49,889 nt of DNA, taken from positions 1-49,889 of the forward strand of contig JAFXPU010000021.1 of assembly GCA_017527675.1 (NCBI GenBank), in the 5' to 3' direction. The position numbers and the translations under genes are program-made. Source of the stretch: Bacilli bacterium (GTDB taxonomy: Bacteria; Bacillota_I; Bacilli_A; RF39; UBA660). The notes beneath the pieces are model-generated. The model did not search any database. It saw nothing but the letters and a program-made list of their open reading frames with translations, and was not told the origin of the DNA. This document shows positions 1-8,095 of this stretch, piece after piece. Position 1 is the stretch's first letter, and each line of letters opens with the position of its first letter.

Positions 1-1
1 A

Positions 2-157
2 CAAATACATATCTATATGAATTATATAGACTGTAATTTAAAAAAGATAAATCAAGATAAGACAATAGGTATCATTTTAGTAAAAAAAGATAATAAATTT
101 ATTATGGAATATTCATCTGATGATAGAATAATGGCAAGAACCTATGAATTAGTTTAG
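2..157 (+). CDS. C-terminal end of a DUF1016 (YhcG-type) PD-(D/E)XK nuclease, cut by the window edge
   Basis: An open frame enters from the left edge and stops at 155-157. Its 51 residues include a stretch reading IGIILVKKDNKFIMEY, which parallels VGIILCSSKDKDIVEY in the minus-strand DUF1016 gene at 5692-6555. The residues before it (YMNYIDCNLKK against YLKALDRDIKK) align too. This is the last beta-strand region of the DUF1016 C-terminal nuclease domain, after the catalytic D...E-x-K residues, which lie outside the window. It ends shortly after the motif, without the charged tail seen in the other copy. DUF1016 proteins are predicted nucleases often found in defence or restriction neighbourhoods. 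Whether the upstream part is intact cannot be seen. Confidence 0.6.
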   Translation, partial: QIHIYMNYIDCNLKKINQDKTIGIILVKKDNKFIMEYSSDDRIMARTYELV

Positions 158-183
158 GGTTTACATTAAAATAATAATCATTG

Positions 184-212
184 TTGACTTTCAAACAAAT
201 GTTTGATATATT
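184..212 (+). promoter_or_regulatory. Sigma-A-type promoter of the ruvA-tdk-ruvB operon
   Basis: TTGACT (184-189) and TATATT (207-212) are separated by 17 bases and lie just ahead of the AAGGTGGT ribosome site of ruvA (225-232). Confidence 0.7.
191..206. promoter_or_regulatory. Candidate LexA (SOS) operator inside the ruvA promoter
   Basis: TCAAAC-AAAT-GTTTGA is a perfect 6-base inverted repeat with a 4-base centre, filling the spacer between the -35 and -10 boxes. It has the architecture of the Gram-positive SOS box (CGAAC-N4-GTTCG) with G-to-A changes in both arms. ruvAB is a classic SOS operon, so LexA control is the natural reading. The mapping to LexA is inference. Confidence 0.5.
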
Positions 213-235
213 TTATATAGTGTGAAGGTGGTATT

Positions 236-787
236 GTGTACGAATATATTGAGGGTATTATTAAGGATATTGAAAGTACTTATGTAGTATTAGATAATAA
301 TGGTATTGGTTACTTAATAAATGTTGCTAATCCCTATTCTTATAATTTAAATGATAAAATTAAAATATATATTTATCAACAAATAAGAGAAGATGAAAAT
401 AGTTTATATGGTTTTAAAGATAAAGAAGAAAAAGAATTATTCTTAAAACTAATTAATGTTAAAGGTTTAGGACCTAAGATGGCATTACCTTTATTTGCAA
501 CTGGTTCAACTGATGGTATTAAGGATGCTATTGAAAGAGAAAATATTTTATATTTAAAGAAATTTCCTAAAATTGGTGATAAAGTAGCTCGCCAAATTAT
601 TCTTGATTTAAAAGGAAAATTAGTTGAAAATAAAGTTAGCAATGTTAAAACTAATGATGAATTAACCGAAGCTTTAAAAGGATTGGGTTATAAACCACAA
701 GACATTAATAAAATTATTCCATCTATTAAAGCAGATGATCCAATTGAAATTCAAATTAAAGAAGCTTTAAAATTATTATTGAAGTAG
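236..787 (+). CDS. ruvA: Holliday junction branch migration protein RuvA
   Basis: The 183-residue product matches RuvA in length and order: an N-terminal OB-fold opening MYEYIEGIIKDIESTYVVL, then the helix-hairpin-helix pair (VKGLGPKMAL near residue 77 and FPKIGDKVARQIILDLKGKL near 110) that grips junction DNA, and a C-terminal three-helix domain that contacts RuvB. RuvA tetramers hold four-way junctions while RuvB rings pump DNA through. The start is GTG at 236, chosen from AAGGTGGT at 225-232. ruvB follows in the same operon after an inserted tdk gene. The promoter carries an SOS-box-like palindrome. Confidence 0.97.
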   Translation: MYEYIEGIIKDIESTYVVLDNNGIGYLINVANPYSYNLNDKIKIYIYQQIREDENSLYGFKDKEEKELFLKLINVKGLGPKMALPLFATGSTDGIKDAIERENILYLKKFPKIGDKVARQIILDLKGKLVENKVSNVKTNDELTEALKGLGYKPQDINKIIPSIKADDPIEIQIKEALKLLLK

Positions 788-794
788 GTGTTAT

Positions 795-1421
795 ATGGCT
801 AAGTTAAATTTTAAATATGCGACTATGAATTCTGGTAAAACACTAGATTTATTAAGAACTGTTAATAATTATGAGGAAAATGGTTTTAAGGCTTTAGTAG
901 TTAAACCTGCTATTGATAGCAAAGGAGAAGACTATATAGTTTCTCGTGTTGGTTTAAAAAGAAAAGTTGATTATTTAATTGCTAGTGATGATAGTGTTAT
1001 TATGAAATTAAAGGATGAATTAAAAGAAACTAAAGCAATCTTTATTGATGAAGCACAATTTCTAACTAAAGAACAAGTAGACGAGTTTTATTATATTACT
1101 AAAAAGTTTGATGTTGATGTTATTTGTTATGGTTTAAGATTAAATTTTAAAATGGAAGCATTTGAAGGAAGTATGCGTTTACTTGAAATTGCGGAAGAAC
1201 TAGATGAATTAAAAACGATGTGTGGATGTGGTAATATAGCCCGTTATGTAGGAAGAAAAGTTGATGGTAAATATGTTTTAGATGGTAGTGAAGTTGTTAT
1301 TGATGGTACTGCTAATGTTGAATATATACCTCTATGTGGAAAATGTTATTTAGAAAAAGTTAAAAATATTGATTTAAGTAATGATGAAGAAGTAACTAAA
1401 ATAAAATATATCCATAAATAG
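795..1421 (+). CDS. tdk: Thymidine kinase (type II)
   Basis: This 208-residue protein phosphorylates thymidine to dTMP for nucleoside salvage. It has the P-loop TMNSGKT (residues 10-16), the Walker B-like FIDEAQFL and a C-terminal zinc site built from CGC and CGKC pairs (near residues 142-185). These are the hallmarks of the tetrameric, dTTP-inhibited type II enzymes. The lasso region ends near YIPLCGKCY. The gene starts seven bases after the ruvA stop and ends eleven before ruvB, so it is co-transcribed with the branch-migration genes. Having tdk between ruvA and ruvB is unusual, since those two are normally adjacent; no functional link is implied. Confidence 0.95.
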   Translation: MAKLNFKYATMNSGKTLDLLRTVNNYEENGFKALVVKPAIDSKGEDYIVSRVGLKRKVDYLIASDDSVIMKLKDELKETKAIFIDEAQFLTKEQVDEFYYITKKFDVDVICYGLRLNFKMEAFEGSMRLLEIAEELDELKTMCGCGNIARYVGRKVDGKYVLDGSEVVIDGTANVEYIPLCGKCYLEKVKNIDLSNDEEVTKIKYIHK

Positions 1422-1432
1422 AAAGGATCCTT

Positions 1433-2437
1433 ATGAACGAAGAATTAGATAAAAAACAAAAAAAAGAGGAAGAATCATATGAAAAAACCATTCGTCCTTT
1501 AACTTTAGATGAGTATGTAGGTCAAAGTGAAGTAAAAGAAAATTTAGCTATATTTATTAAAGCTGCTATTATGCGTGATGAACCTTTAGATCATACCTTG
1601 TTATATGGTCCTCCAGGACTTGGTAAAACCACTTTAGCAAACATTATAGCTAATGAACTTGGTTCAAATATTAAAACTAGTAGTGGTCCGGCTATTGAAA
1701 AAGCTGGAGATTTAGCAGCCTTATTGTCTTCCTTAGAACCAGGTGATGTATTATTTATTGATGAAATCCATCGTATACCTCGTTTTATTGAAGAAATATT
1801 ATATAGTGCTATGGAAGATTTCACCTTAGATATTATTATTGGAACGGATGCTACATCTCATAGTGTTAAAATCGATTTACCTCCATTTACTTTAATTGGT
1901 GCAACAACACGTGCCGGCGATTTAACTAGTCCACTTCGTGATCGTTTTGGTATTATTAATAAATTAAACTATTATACCGAAGAAGAACTTCGTGATATAG
2001 CTAAACGTACTGGACGTGTACTTGGTGTTTCAATTACAGAAGATGCTGCTTTGGAACTTGCTCGTCGTTCACGTGGTACACCAAGAATTGTTAATCGTTT
2101 ATTTAGACGTGTTAGAGACTTTGCACTTGTATCTGGTAAAAGCGAAATAGATGAAGAAATAACTAAATATGCTTTAGATAAATTAAAAGTAGATAGTTTA
2201 GGACTTGATCAAACAGATTACAATCTTTTAAAATCTATTATTGAAAAATTTAATGGTGGTCCTGTTGGTATAGAAGCAATTGCATCATCAATAGGTGAAG
2301 AACAAACAACTATAGAAGATGTTTATGAACCATACTTATTACAAACGGGATTACTAAAAAGAACTGCACGTGGTCGTATGGTTACTAAAAAGGCTTATGA
2401 TCACTTAGGCATACCTTATAATGATAAAATGCAATAA
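1433..2437 (+). CDS. ruvB: Holliday junction helicase motor RuvB
   Basis: This 334-residue AAA+ ATPase drives branch migration with RuvA. It shows Walker A GPPGLGKT (residues 59-66), Walker B LFIDEIHR, the sensor 1 region GATTRAG, the arginine finger segment after SPLRDRFG, and a C-terminal winged helix ending in [14 protein letters not shown]. Length and domain order are normal apart from a lysine/glutamate-rich N-terminal extension of about 18 residues. GAAAGGA sits just upstream of the ATG. The stop codon lies inside the left arm and loop of a terminator hairpin, so the ruvA-tdk-ruvB unit ends here. Confidence 0.97.
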   Translation: MNEELDKKQKKEEESYEKTIRPLTLDEYVGQSEVKENLAIFIKAAIMRDEPLDHTLLYGPPGLGKTTLANIIANELGSNIKTSSGPAIEKAGDLAALLSSLEPGDVLFIDEIHRIPRFIEEILYSAMEDFTLDIIIGTDATSHSVKIDLPPFTLIGATTRAGDLTSPLRDRFGIINKLNYYTEEELRDIAKRTGRVLGVSITEDAALELARRSRGTPRIVNRLFRRVRDFALVSGKSEIDEEITKYALDKLKVDSLGLDQTDYNLLKSIIEKFNGGPVGIEAIASSIGEEQTTIEDVYEPYLLQTGLLKRTARGRMVTKKAYDHLGIPYNDKMQ

Positions 2438-2452
2438 AATTGCATTTTTTTT
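2427..2452 (+). terminator. Rho-independent terminator of the ruvA-tdk-ruvB operon
   Basis: AAATGCAA (2427-2434) and TTGCATTT (2440-2447) form an 8-base stem with a 5-base loop, followed by a T run. The hairpin overlaps the ruvB stop codon. Confidence 0.75.
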
Positions 2453-2537
2453 ATGACTATGATAAGATAAAAAACGTAAAAAAAGATTTTAAAAAATAGA
2501 TATTTATGATAAAATTAATAAAGAAGATGGTGATTTA

Positions 2538-3167
2538 ATGTTTATAGGTAAATTTAATAGAACAGTTATTGTAACATATTTAAGTATAGTTGCTTTTTTA
2601 GTGGGTGCTTACTTTGCTTTATTTGAAGGTAATATAGCTGCCGCTATTATATGTTTAGTTGTATCAGGTATCTGTGATACGTTTGATGGTAAAATTGCGA
2701 GAATGGTTAAAAATAGAACAGAAGAAGATAAACAATTTGGTATTCAAATTGATTCACTAGCTGATGTAATTGCTTTTACTGTTTCACCATTAACAATATT
2801 TTTTGGATATATTTTAAAATATGATGTTGATATTAATCCAGTACTATTAATTACAGCTTCATCTGCTTTAATAGTATGTGGAATTACAAGACTTGCATAT
2901 TTTAATGTTGTTACTGCTGCTGGACCAGTTAAATACTATAGTGGTTTACCAGTTACTTTGACATCAGCAATATTTCCAATATTATATTTATTAGATAACT
3001 GTTTATCACATGTAGCTTTTGTTTATACATATTTAGTAGCTATATTTGTGGTATCATTCTTATTTGTTTTAAATTTTAAAATTAAAAAACAAACAAGTGC
3101 ATTATTTTATATATTAATTCCAATTATTGGTTTAATATTTACTGTATTCTTTATTTTAATGATGTAG
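2538..3167 (+). CDS. pssA: CDP-diacylglycerol-serine O-phosphatidyltransferase
   Basis: The 209-residue integral membrane protein carries the CDP-alcohol phosphatidyltransferase signature D-x2-D-G-x2-A-R...G-x3-D-x3-D, here CDTFDGKIARM followed by FGIQIDSLAD (about residues 48-76). Several hydrophobic helices surround it. It joins serine to CDP-diacylglycerol to make phosphatidylserine. The next gene encodes phosphatidylserine decarboxylase, starting eight bases after the stop, so the pair forms a phosphatidylethanolamine pathway. That context and the length favour serine over glycerol phosphate as the acceptor. GATGGTGATTTA precedes the ATG. No convincing promoter was found in the AT-rich gap after ruvB. 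Confidence 0.9.
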   Translation: MFIGKFNRTVIVTYLSIVAFLVGAYFALFEGNIAAAIICLVVSGICDTFDGKIARMVKNRTEEDKQFGIQIDSLADVIAFTVSPLTIFFGYILKYDVDINPVLLITASSALIVCGITRLAYFNVVTAAGPVKYYSGLPVTLTSAIFPILYLLDNCLSHVAFVYTYLVAIFVVSFLFVLNFKIKKQTSALFYILIPIIGLIFTVFFILMM

Positions 3168-3175
3168 GAGAGTTT

Positions 3176-4036
3176 ATGATATATAGTCGAGAAGAAGATT
3201 GTTATATAAAAGATAAACCTAATAAGTCTTTATACTTTTTATATCGTACTATTCCTGGACGTGTAATTCTTAAAGTGGCTATTTCAAAACCCGTTTCTAA
3301 ATTAGGCGGGCTTTATATGAATAGCCCTTTTTCTAAGTATAAAATAAAAAGGTTTATTAAAAAGAACAAAATTAATATGGATGATTATCCTAAAATTAAA
3401 TATAAATCATTTAATCAATTTTTTGTAAGAGAAATAATGGATGGTAAAAGAACATTTAAGGGTAAAAAAACTGATCTATTATCACCAGCAGATTCTAAAG
3501 TTACAGCATATACAATAGATGAAAATACTGTTTTAAATGTTAAAAATAGTAAGTATACTATTGCTGAGATAATTAAAAATAAAAAAATAGCAGAAGAATA
3601 CAAAAATGGATTATGCTTAGTATTTAGATTATCTGTAGATGACTATCATCATTATCACTTTATTGATGATGGTAAGATTATTGAATCTCATAAGATAAGA
3701 GGCGTTTTGCATACTGTTAATCCAATTACTTATAAAAGTCATAAAGTTTTTTCTGAAAATGCCCGTGAATATTCGATTTTAGAAACTAAAACCTTTGGTA
3801 AAGTTATTCAAATTGAAGTTGGAGCCTTAATGGTAGGTAAGATTAAAAACATTCCCAGCATTGAAAACTTTAAACGTGGTGATGAAAAAGGATATTTCTG
3901 CTTTGGCGGTTCAACCGTTATTATGCTGTTTAAAGAAAATACTATTAAATTAGATGATGATATAGTTAAAAATTCTAAAGAAAATATTGAAACTAAAGTT
4001 AAATTAGGAGAACATATTGGTATTAAAATAAAATAG
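3176..4036 (+). CDS. psd: Phosphatidylserine decarboxylase proenzyme
   Basis: The 286-residue protein makes phosphatidylethanolamine from phosphatidylserine. The C-terminal FCFGGSTVIMLF holds the GGST self-cleavage site, where the serine becomes the pyruvoyl group on the small alpha chain. DYHHYHFIDDG (near residue 155) and the SPADSK segment (near 103) are other family landmarks. The length and the GGST sequence fit the Firmicutes type of Psd. It sits directly behind pssA and is probably co-transcribed with it. The following gene starts after AGGAGGC, so the operon may continue into the DUF362 protein. Confidence 0.93.
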   Translation: MIYSREEDCYIKDKPNKSLYFLYRTIPGRVILKVAISKPVSKLGGLYMNSPFSKYKIKRFIKKNKINMDDYPKIKYKSFNQFFVREIMDGKRTFKGKKTDLLSPADSKVTAYTIDENTVLNVKNSKYTIAEIIKNKKIAEEYKNGLCLVFRLSVDDYHHYHFIDDGKIIESHKIRGVLHTVNPITYKSHKVFSENAREYSILETKTFGKVIQIEVGALMVGKIKNIPSIENFKRGDEKGYFCFGGSTVIMLFKENTIKLDDDIVKNSKENIETKVKLGEHIGIKIK

Positions 4037-4044
4037 GAGGCAAT

Positions 4045-4935
4045 ATGAGTTCAAAAGTTTATTTTACTAAAAATATAACAAGTGATAATTTAATTAAAAT
4101 ATATGATATGTTAGGTATTAATCTAACTGGTAATATTGGTATTAAAGTTTCAACTGGTGAAGCTGGTTCTAAAGGTTATTTAAAAGCTGATTTAATAAAA
4201 CCATTAGTTAATAAATTAAATGGAACGATTATAGAATGTAATACAGCTTATCCAGGCAAAAGAAATACTGTTGAAGAGCATTTAACAGTTGCTAAGGAAC
4301 ATGGTTTTGCCGATATGGGTAAAGGTATTGATATTATGGACGCTCAAGGTGAATTTAAAATACCAGTTAATAAAGGAAAACATCTCGAATATGATTTAAT
4401 AGGCGAGAACTTTAAAAACTATGATTCTATTTTAAATCTTGCTCATGGTAAAGGTCATGCCATGGGTGGCTTTGGTGCTAATTTAAAAAATCAGTCTATT
4501 GGTATAGCCTCTAGAAATGGAAAAGCTTATATTCATAGTTGTGGTAAAACTGAAAGTCCAGAATTATGCTGGACAACTCCTTATGAACAAGTAGAATTTA
4601 TTGAATCCATGGCTGAAGCTGCTACAGCAGTAGCTGATTATTTAAAAGAGAATAATAAGCCAATTGTTTATATAACAGTTGCAAATGCTATTAGTCTTGA
4701 TTGTGACTGTGATGCTCATCAAGGTGATCCAGTAATTGCAGATATTGGTATATTTGCATCACTAGATCCCGTTGCTAATGATCAAGCATTTATTGATGCT
4801 ATATGGGCAACACATGAGGCTGGTACTAAAGATATTCAAGAAAGAATAGATACAAGAAATGGTAGACATATAACAGAATATGCTGAAAGTTTAGGATTAG
4901 GTACAACTGAGTATGAACTTATAAATATTGATTAA
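4045..4935 (+). CDS. DUF362 family protein
   Basis: This 296-residue cytoplasmic protein resembles the DUF362 family, which in other bacteria is often fused to or neighbours ferredoxin domains. Visible landmarks are the opening SSKVYFTKN, KVSTGEAGSKGYLK, a histidine/glycine-rich LNLAHGKGHAMGGFGANLKN (near residue 131), SLDCDCDAHQGDP (near 217) and ASLDPVANDQAFIDAIW. No CxxCxxC ferredoxin motif is present; the clustered cysteines are C-D-C-D and an isolated HSCGK. The biochemical role of the family is unclear. The strong AGGAGGC site and nine-base gap to psd indicate co-transcription with the phospholipid genes. Confidence 0.75.
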   Translation: MSSKVYFTKNITSDNLIKIYDMLGINLTGNIGIKVSTGEAGSKGYLKADLIKPLVNKLNGTIIECNTAYPGKRNTVEEHLTVAKEHGFADMGKGIDIMDAQGEFKIPVNKGKHLEYDLIGENFKNYDSILNLAHGKGHAMGGFGANLKNQSIGIASRNGKAYIHSCGKTESPELCWTTPYEQVEFIESMAEAATAVADYLKENNKPIVYITVANAISLDCDCDAHQGDPVIADIGIFASLDPVANDQAFIDAIWATHEAGTKDIQERIDTRNGRHITEYAESLGLGTTEYELINID

Positions 4936-4944
4936 GGTGATTAG

Positions 4945-5664
4945 ATGATTATAGGTAGAAAAGCTGTTTTAATAATTCATGGATTTGTTGGTACAACTAA
5001 AGATGAAGAAGCATTATTTTATTATTTAAACCATTATCGAAAATATGATGTTTATAATTTTGTATTAAAAGGTCATGATCGTTTAACTAATGATATATCC
5101 TATCAAGATTGGATAGATGATGCTACTACTCATTTAAATAAACTAATTAGTTATGGTTATAAAAAAATCATTGTTATTGGTCATTCTATGGGTGGAGTAC
5201 TTGCAAGTTATCTTGCTGCTAATTATCCCAAATACGTTAAAAAATTAGTATTATTAGCACCAGCTTTTGATTATCTAGCATATGGAAAAGGAAATTTATT
5301 TGAAAATATAAAAACAAGTTTTAAAATTGTTAAAGATTATTCAATGGCAGAAGTTGTTGGAAGAACAATTAAAACTTCTCCAGTTATGCTAACTCAATTT
5401 ATGAAATTAGTTAACAATTATCAAGATATTCTAAGTAAAGTTAAATGTCCTTTGTTAATAATGCATGGTAATAATGATGCTATTGTTCCTTGTAAATCAT
5501 CTGAAGAAGTCTTTAAGATTGCTTTATCTAAATATAAATATTTAATTATTCTAGATAATGTTGATCATGATATATTTAGATCTGATAAAACAGATATTAT
5601 TGTTAAAACTATATATAGTTTTTTAAAAAATAAACAAAGTATAAAGAAAATAAACAAGTTGTAA
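4945..5664 (+). CDS. Alpha/beta hydrolase (carboxylesterase or monoacylglycerol lipase type)
   Basis: The 239-residue cytoplasmic enzyme has the full catalytic set of the fold: oxyanion-region IHGFVGTTKD near the N-terminus, nucleophile elbow GHSMGG (serine near residue 80), acid MHGNNDAIVP (aspartate near 178) and base VDHDIF (histidine near 209). A small lid region between the nucleophile and acid fits Est30-like carboxylesterases and bacterial monoglyceride lipases. The substrate cannot be read from sequence. Its position after pssA, psd and the DUF362 gene leaves lipid ester hydrolysis plausible. Its stop codon is embedded in a strong terminator. Confidence 0.85.
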   Translation: MIIGRKAVLIIHGFVGTTKDEEALFYYLNHYRKYDVYNFVLKGHDRLTNDISYQDWIDDATTHLNKLISYGYKKIIVIGHSMGGVLASYLAANYPKYVKKLVLLAPAFDYLAYGKGNLFENIKTSFKIVKDYSMAEVVGRTIKTSPVMLTQFMKLVNNYQDILSKVKCPLLIMHGNNDAIVPCKSSEEVFKIALSKYKYLIILDNVDHDIFRSDKTDIIVKTIYSFLKNKQSIKKINKL

Positions 5665-5678
5665 AACTTGTTTATTTT
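5648..5678. terminator. Bidirectional terminator between the hydrolase and the converging DUF1016 gene
   Basis: A perfect 13-base stem (5648-5660 with 5665-5677) and a GTAA loop is flanked by A and T runs, so it can stop transcription from either side. Confidence 0.8.
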
Positions 5679-5691
5679 TGTATTAATTTAT

Positions 5692-6555
5692 TTATATTTT
5701 TTCTAGTTCTTTTATACTTTTTTCTGGTGTAGGTAGATTATCATTGTTGTCTATGATCTTTTTTACCTCTTTTAGTTTATTTTCAAGCAGTTTTTTATCA
5801 ATTAATTTTAATTTATATTCGGCTATCATCGTTTGTGTCATACTGCTATCCAAAGAATACTCAACTATATCTTTATCTTTAGAACTGCATAATATAATTC
5901 CTACACTAGGATTTTCATTTTCTTTTTTTATATCTCTGTCTAAGGCCTTTAAATATAAATTCATTTTTCCTAAATATTCTGCTTTAAATTCACCTAATTT
6001 TAATTCAAATGCAACTAAACAAGATAATTCTCGATTATAAAACAATAAATCAATATAAAAATCATGTTTTCCTATTTGTATTCTATATTCATCCCCTATA
6101 AAAGTAAAATCTTTGCCAACTTCTAAGATAAAGTTTTTAATATTATTAATAATTGATTTTCTTAAATCGTTTTCAGAAAAATTGTTTGGTAAATCCAAAA
6201 ATTCTAAGCTATATATATCTAATATTCTGGTATTAGGATAATCATCTTCATCAATTGTTTTTTTGTAAGTTGGTAACTGATTGCCATCTGATAGCAAATA
6301 TCTTTCATAATATGATGACGATATTTGTCTATCTAATTCCCTTTTAGAATAGTTGTTTTTAATAGCTAATTTAAGGTAGAAATGTCGTTCTTCTTGCGAT
6401 TTAGCTCCGCTTATTATTAATAAATTATTTGTCCAAGATATTTGCGTCACCAGTGGTGTCGCAATTTTATCATTTTTGTAAATTTTATAAAATTGAATCA
6501 TTCGCTCTATATTTCTTTTAGTAAAGCCTTTGATATTTTGGTAATTGTTTTTCAT
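5692..6555 (-). CDS. DUF1016 (YhcG-type) PD-(D/E)XK nuclease, cut off from its N-terminus by a nonsense codon
   Basis: The intact 287-codon frame begins within the DUF1016 N-terminal domain (NIKGFTKRNIERMIQFYKIY, the usual GFSRRNLYRMRQFY region). It continues into the nuclease domain: DFYIDLLFYNRELSCLVAFELKLGEFKAEYLGKMNLYL shows the D...E-L-K catalytic spacing, in two blocks here only split for reading: DFYIDLLFYNREL and then VAFELKLGEF. VGIILCSSKD and IVEYSL follow. Reading upstream in the same frame restores the missing N-terminus up to an ATG at 6735, interrupted only by TAA at 6622-6624. The gene is therefore probably a recent pseudogene, or makes a shortened protein by internal initiation at 6555, which has no clear ribosome site. 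It is one of three minus-strand genes in the window. Confidence 0.75.
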   Translation of the reverse strand: MKNNYQNIKGFTKRNIERMIQFYKIYKNDKIATPLVTQISWTNNLLIISGAKSQEERHFYLKLAIKNNYSKRELDRQISSSYYERYLLSDGNQLPTYKKTIDEDDYPNTRILDIYSLEFLDLPNNFSENDLRKSIINNIKNFILEVGKDFTFIGDEYRIQIGKHDFYIDLLFYNRELSCLVAFELKLGEFKAEYLGKMNLYLKALDRDIKKENENPSVGIILCSSKDKDIVEYSLDSSMTQTMIAEYKLKLIDKKLLENKLKEVKKIIDNNDNLPTPEKSIKELEKI

Positions 6556-6735
6556 AAAGTCTGCTGCTTTTAATGTAATTTTGTCACCAAATTTGCTGTT
6601 TTTCTGTAATTCATATAAATATTATCCTACGTCTAAATATAGTAGAATTAATTCTTCATTTACTTTTTTGTAAGCATTATTCTTTCTAATTTCAATTAAT
6701 TCAATTATTTTGCTAAAACTTGTATCTAACACCAT
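6556..6735 (-). pseudogene. Disconnected 5' part of the DUF1016 gene (nonsense mutation at codon 38)
   Basis: Starting at ATG 6735 with GGAG seven bases upstream, the frame reads MVLDTSFSKIIELIEIRKN..., then LLYLDVG, a TAA stop (6622-6624), then YLYELQKNSKFGDK and on into the intact frame at 6555. DUF1016 proteins normally read LYWEIGKYI at this point, so AAA (Lys) to TAA is the simplest explanation. With that one codon restored the product would be 347 residues, the usual family length. The preserved ribosome site and otherwise clean frame suggest the mutation is recent. Confidence 0.7.
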
Positions 6736-6870
6736 ATATCATCTCCAGTTGCTTTTTTATAAAATTTTTCTGAACCAATACCAACCATTTTGTCGGTGTC
6801 GGCAAAATGGTCTAAAGTATTATAATTACCTTTTGTAGATAATTGTATAACTAATTACTCCCTTTTTGCT
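6726..6870 (-). pseudogene. Possible decayed coding remnant upstream of the DUF1016 gene
   Basis: On the minus strand a short frame ends at 6726-6728, overlapping the DUF1016 start by a few bases. It includes DHFADTDKMVGIGS. This faintly recalls the HF-x4-KMV-x-IGS block of DinD/BRO-type proteins, but the residues on either side do not fit well. Going upstream the frame meets a TAA followed by more codons without a start. The same DNA holds an ACCATTTTG...CAAAATGGT inverted repeat (about 6783-6810). I list it as a vestige only. Confidence 0.25.
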
Positions 6871-7049
6871 GAATATAACATTTATTATTTAATAAGTAAA
6901 AGTGCAAAAATTGGATTTTGTATATTGTTATTTTATAATAATTTAATTTTGGTATATATAAAAATTAATTTTTGCATAAATCAATTGCAGTTTTTTAAAT
7001 TTAGTATAATTAAAAGTTTATATATGCTATAATTTAATTAGGTGGTATT
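6736..7049. other. 314-base gene-poor gap between the DUF1016 gene and queA
   Basis: Besides the possible coding remnant, this stretch has a 10-base perfect inverted repeat (TGCAAAAATT at 6903-6912, AATTTTTGCA at 6967-6976) and two TATAAT hexamers (7005-7010 and 7028-7033) before queA. It is more AT-rich than the genes around it. I see no RNA gene. Confidence 0.5.
7023..7033 (+). promoter_or_regulatory. Extended -10 promoter of queA
   Basis: TATGCTATAAT contains a TG-N-TATAAT extended -10 box. No good -35 box is placed 17 bases upstream, which extended -10 promoters can tolerate. AGGTGG and the queA ATG follow. Confidence 0.5.
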
Positions 7050-8087
7050 ATGCAAACAGAAGATTTTAATTATGAATTACCAGAAGAATTAATAGCTCAA
7101 ACACCTCTTGAAAATAGAAGTGATTCTAAGCTATTAATTTTAAATAAAGATAGTGGTAAAACTAAACATGAAATATTTAAAAATATTATTAATTATTTAA
7201 ATCCAGGAGATGTTTTAGTTTTAAATGATACGAAGGTTATTCCAGCTCGTTTAATAGGTGAAAAAGAAGATACGAAAGCTCATATTGAAATTCTTTTATT
7301 AAATGATTTAGGTTCTGATAATTGGGAATGTTTATCACGTCCTCAAAAAAGATTAAAAGTAGGTACTATTGTCACTTTTGGTGATGGTTTATTAAAAGCT
7401 GAAATAACGGAAATACTAGAAGATGGTATTTGCCATATTAAATTAATCTATAAAGGTATTTTAATGGAAATATTGGATAAATTAGGTGAAATGCCTCTTC
7501 CACCTTATATTCATGCTAAATTAAAAGAAAAAGACCGTTATAATACAGTCTATGCTAAAATTGAAGGTTCTGCGGCAGCTCCAACAGCTGGACTTCATTT
7601 TACTAAAGAATTACTTAGTGATATTGAAAAAAAAGGTGTTATTGTAACTTATGTAACCTTACATGTAGGACTAGGGACTTTTAGACCAGTTGAGGTTGAT
7701 AATATATTAGAACATAAAATGCATTCAGAATTTTATATGATGAGTAAAACTACTGCTGATATTTTAAATAAAGCTAAATTAGAAAATAGAAGAATTATTT
7801 CTGTTGGTACAACTAGTTGTCGTACTTTGGAATCTGTAATGCAAAAATATGGTGAATTTAGGGAGTGTTCAGGTAATACAGATATCTTTATATATCCAGG
7901 ATATGAATTTAAAGCTATAGATTGTTTAATAACTAACTTCCATTTACCAAAATCTACTTTAGTAATGTTAGTTAGTGCTTTAGCTAAAAAAGAAAATATT
8001 TTAGCAGCATATAAGGAAGCTATTGCTAATAAATATCGATTCTTTTCTTTTGGTGATTCTATGTTTATAACCAATGAAGATATTTAG
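7050..8087 (+). CDS. queA: S-adenosylmethionine:tRNA ribosyltransferase-isomerase
   Basis: This 345-residue enzyme moves the ribosyl part of SAM to preQ1 in tRNA, forming epoxyqueuosine at the wobble position. The start [19 protein letters not shown], the block [11 protein letters not shown] (near residue 59), [10 protein letters not shown] (near 177) and [11 protein letters not shown]-like [13 protein letters not shown] (near 202) are all family signatures, ending in [15 protein letters not shown]. In many Firmicutes queA directly follows ruvAB; here several genes separate them on the same strand, perhaps a remnant of that order. No tgt gene follows within the window. Length and motifs are normal. 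Confidence 0.96.
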   Translation: MQTEDFNYELPEELIAQTPLENRSDSKLLILNKDSGKTKHEIFKNIINYLNPGDVLVLNDTKVIPARLIGEKEDTKAHIEILLLNDLGSDNWECLSRPQKRLKVGTIVTFGDGLLKAEITEILEDGICHIKLIYKGILMEILDKLGEMPLPPYIHAKLKEKDRYNTVYAKIEGSAAAPTAGLHFTKELLSDIEKKGVIVTYVTLHVGLGTFRPVEVDNILEHKMHSEFYMMSKTTADILNKAKLENRRIISVGTTSCRTLESVMQKYGEFRECSGNTDIFIYPGYEFKAIDCLITNFHLPKSTLVMLVSALAKKENILAAYKEAIANKYRFFSFGDSMFITNEDI

Positions 8088-8095
8088 GAGGCTTT

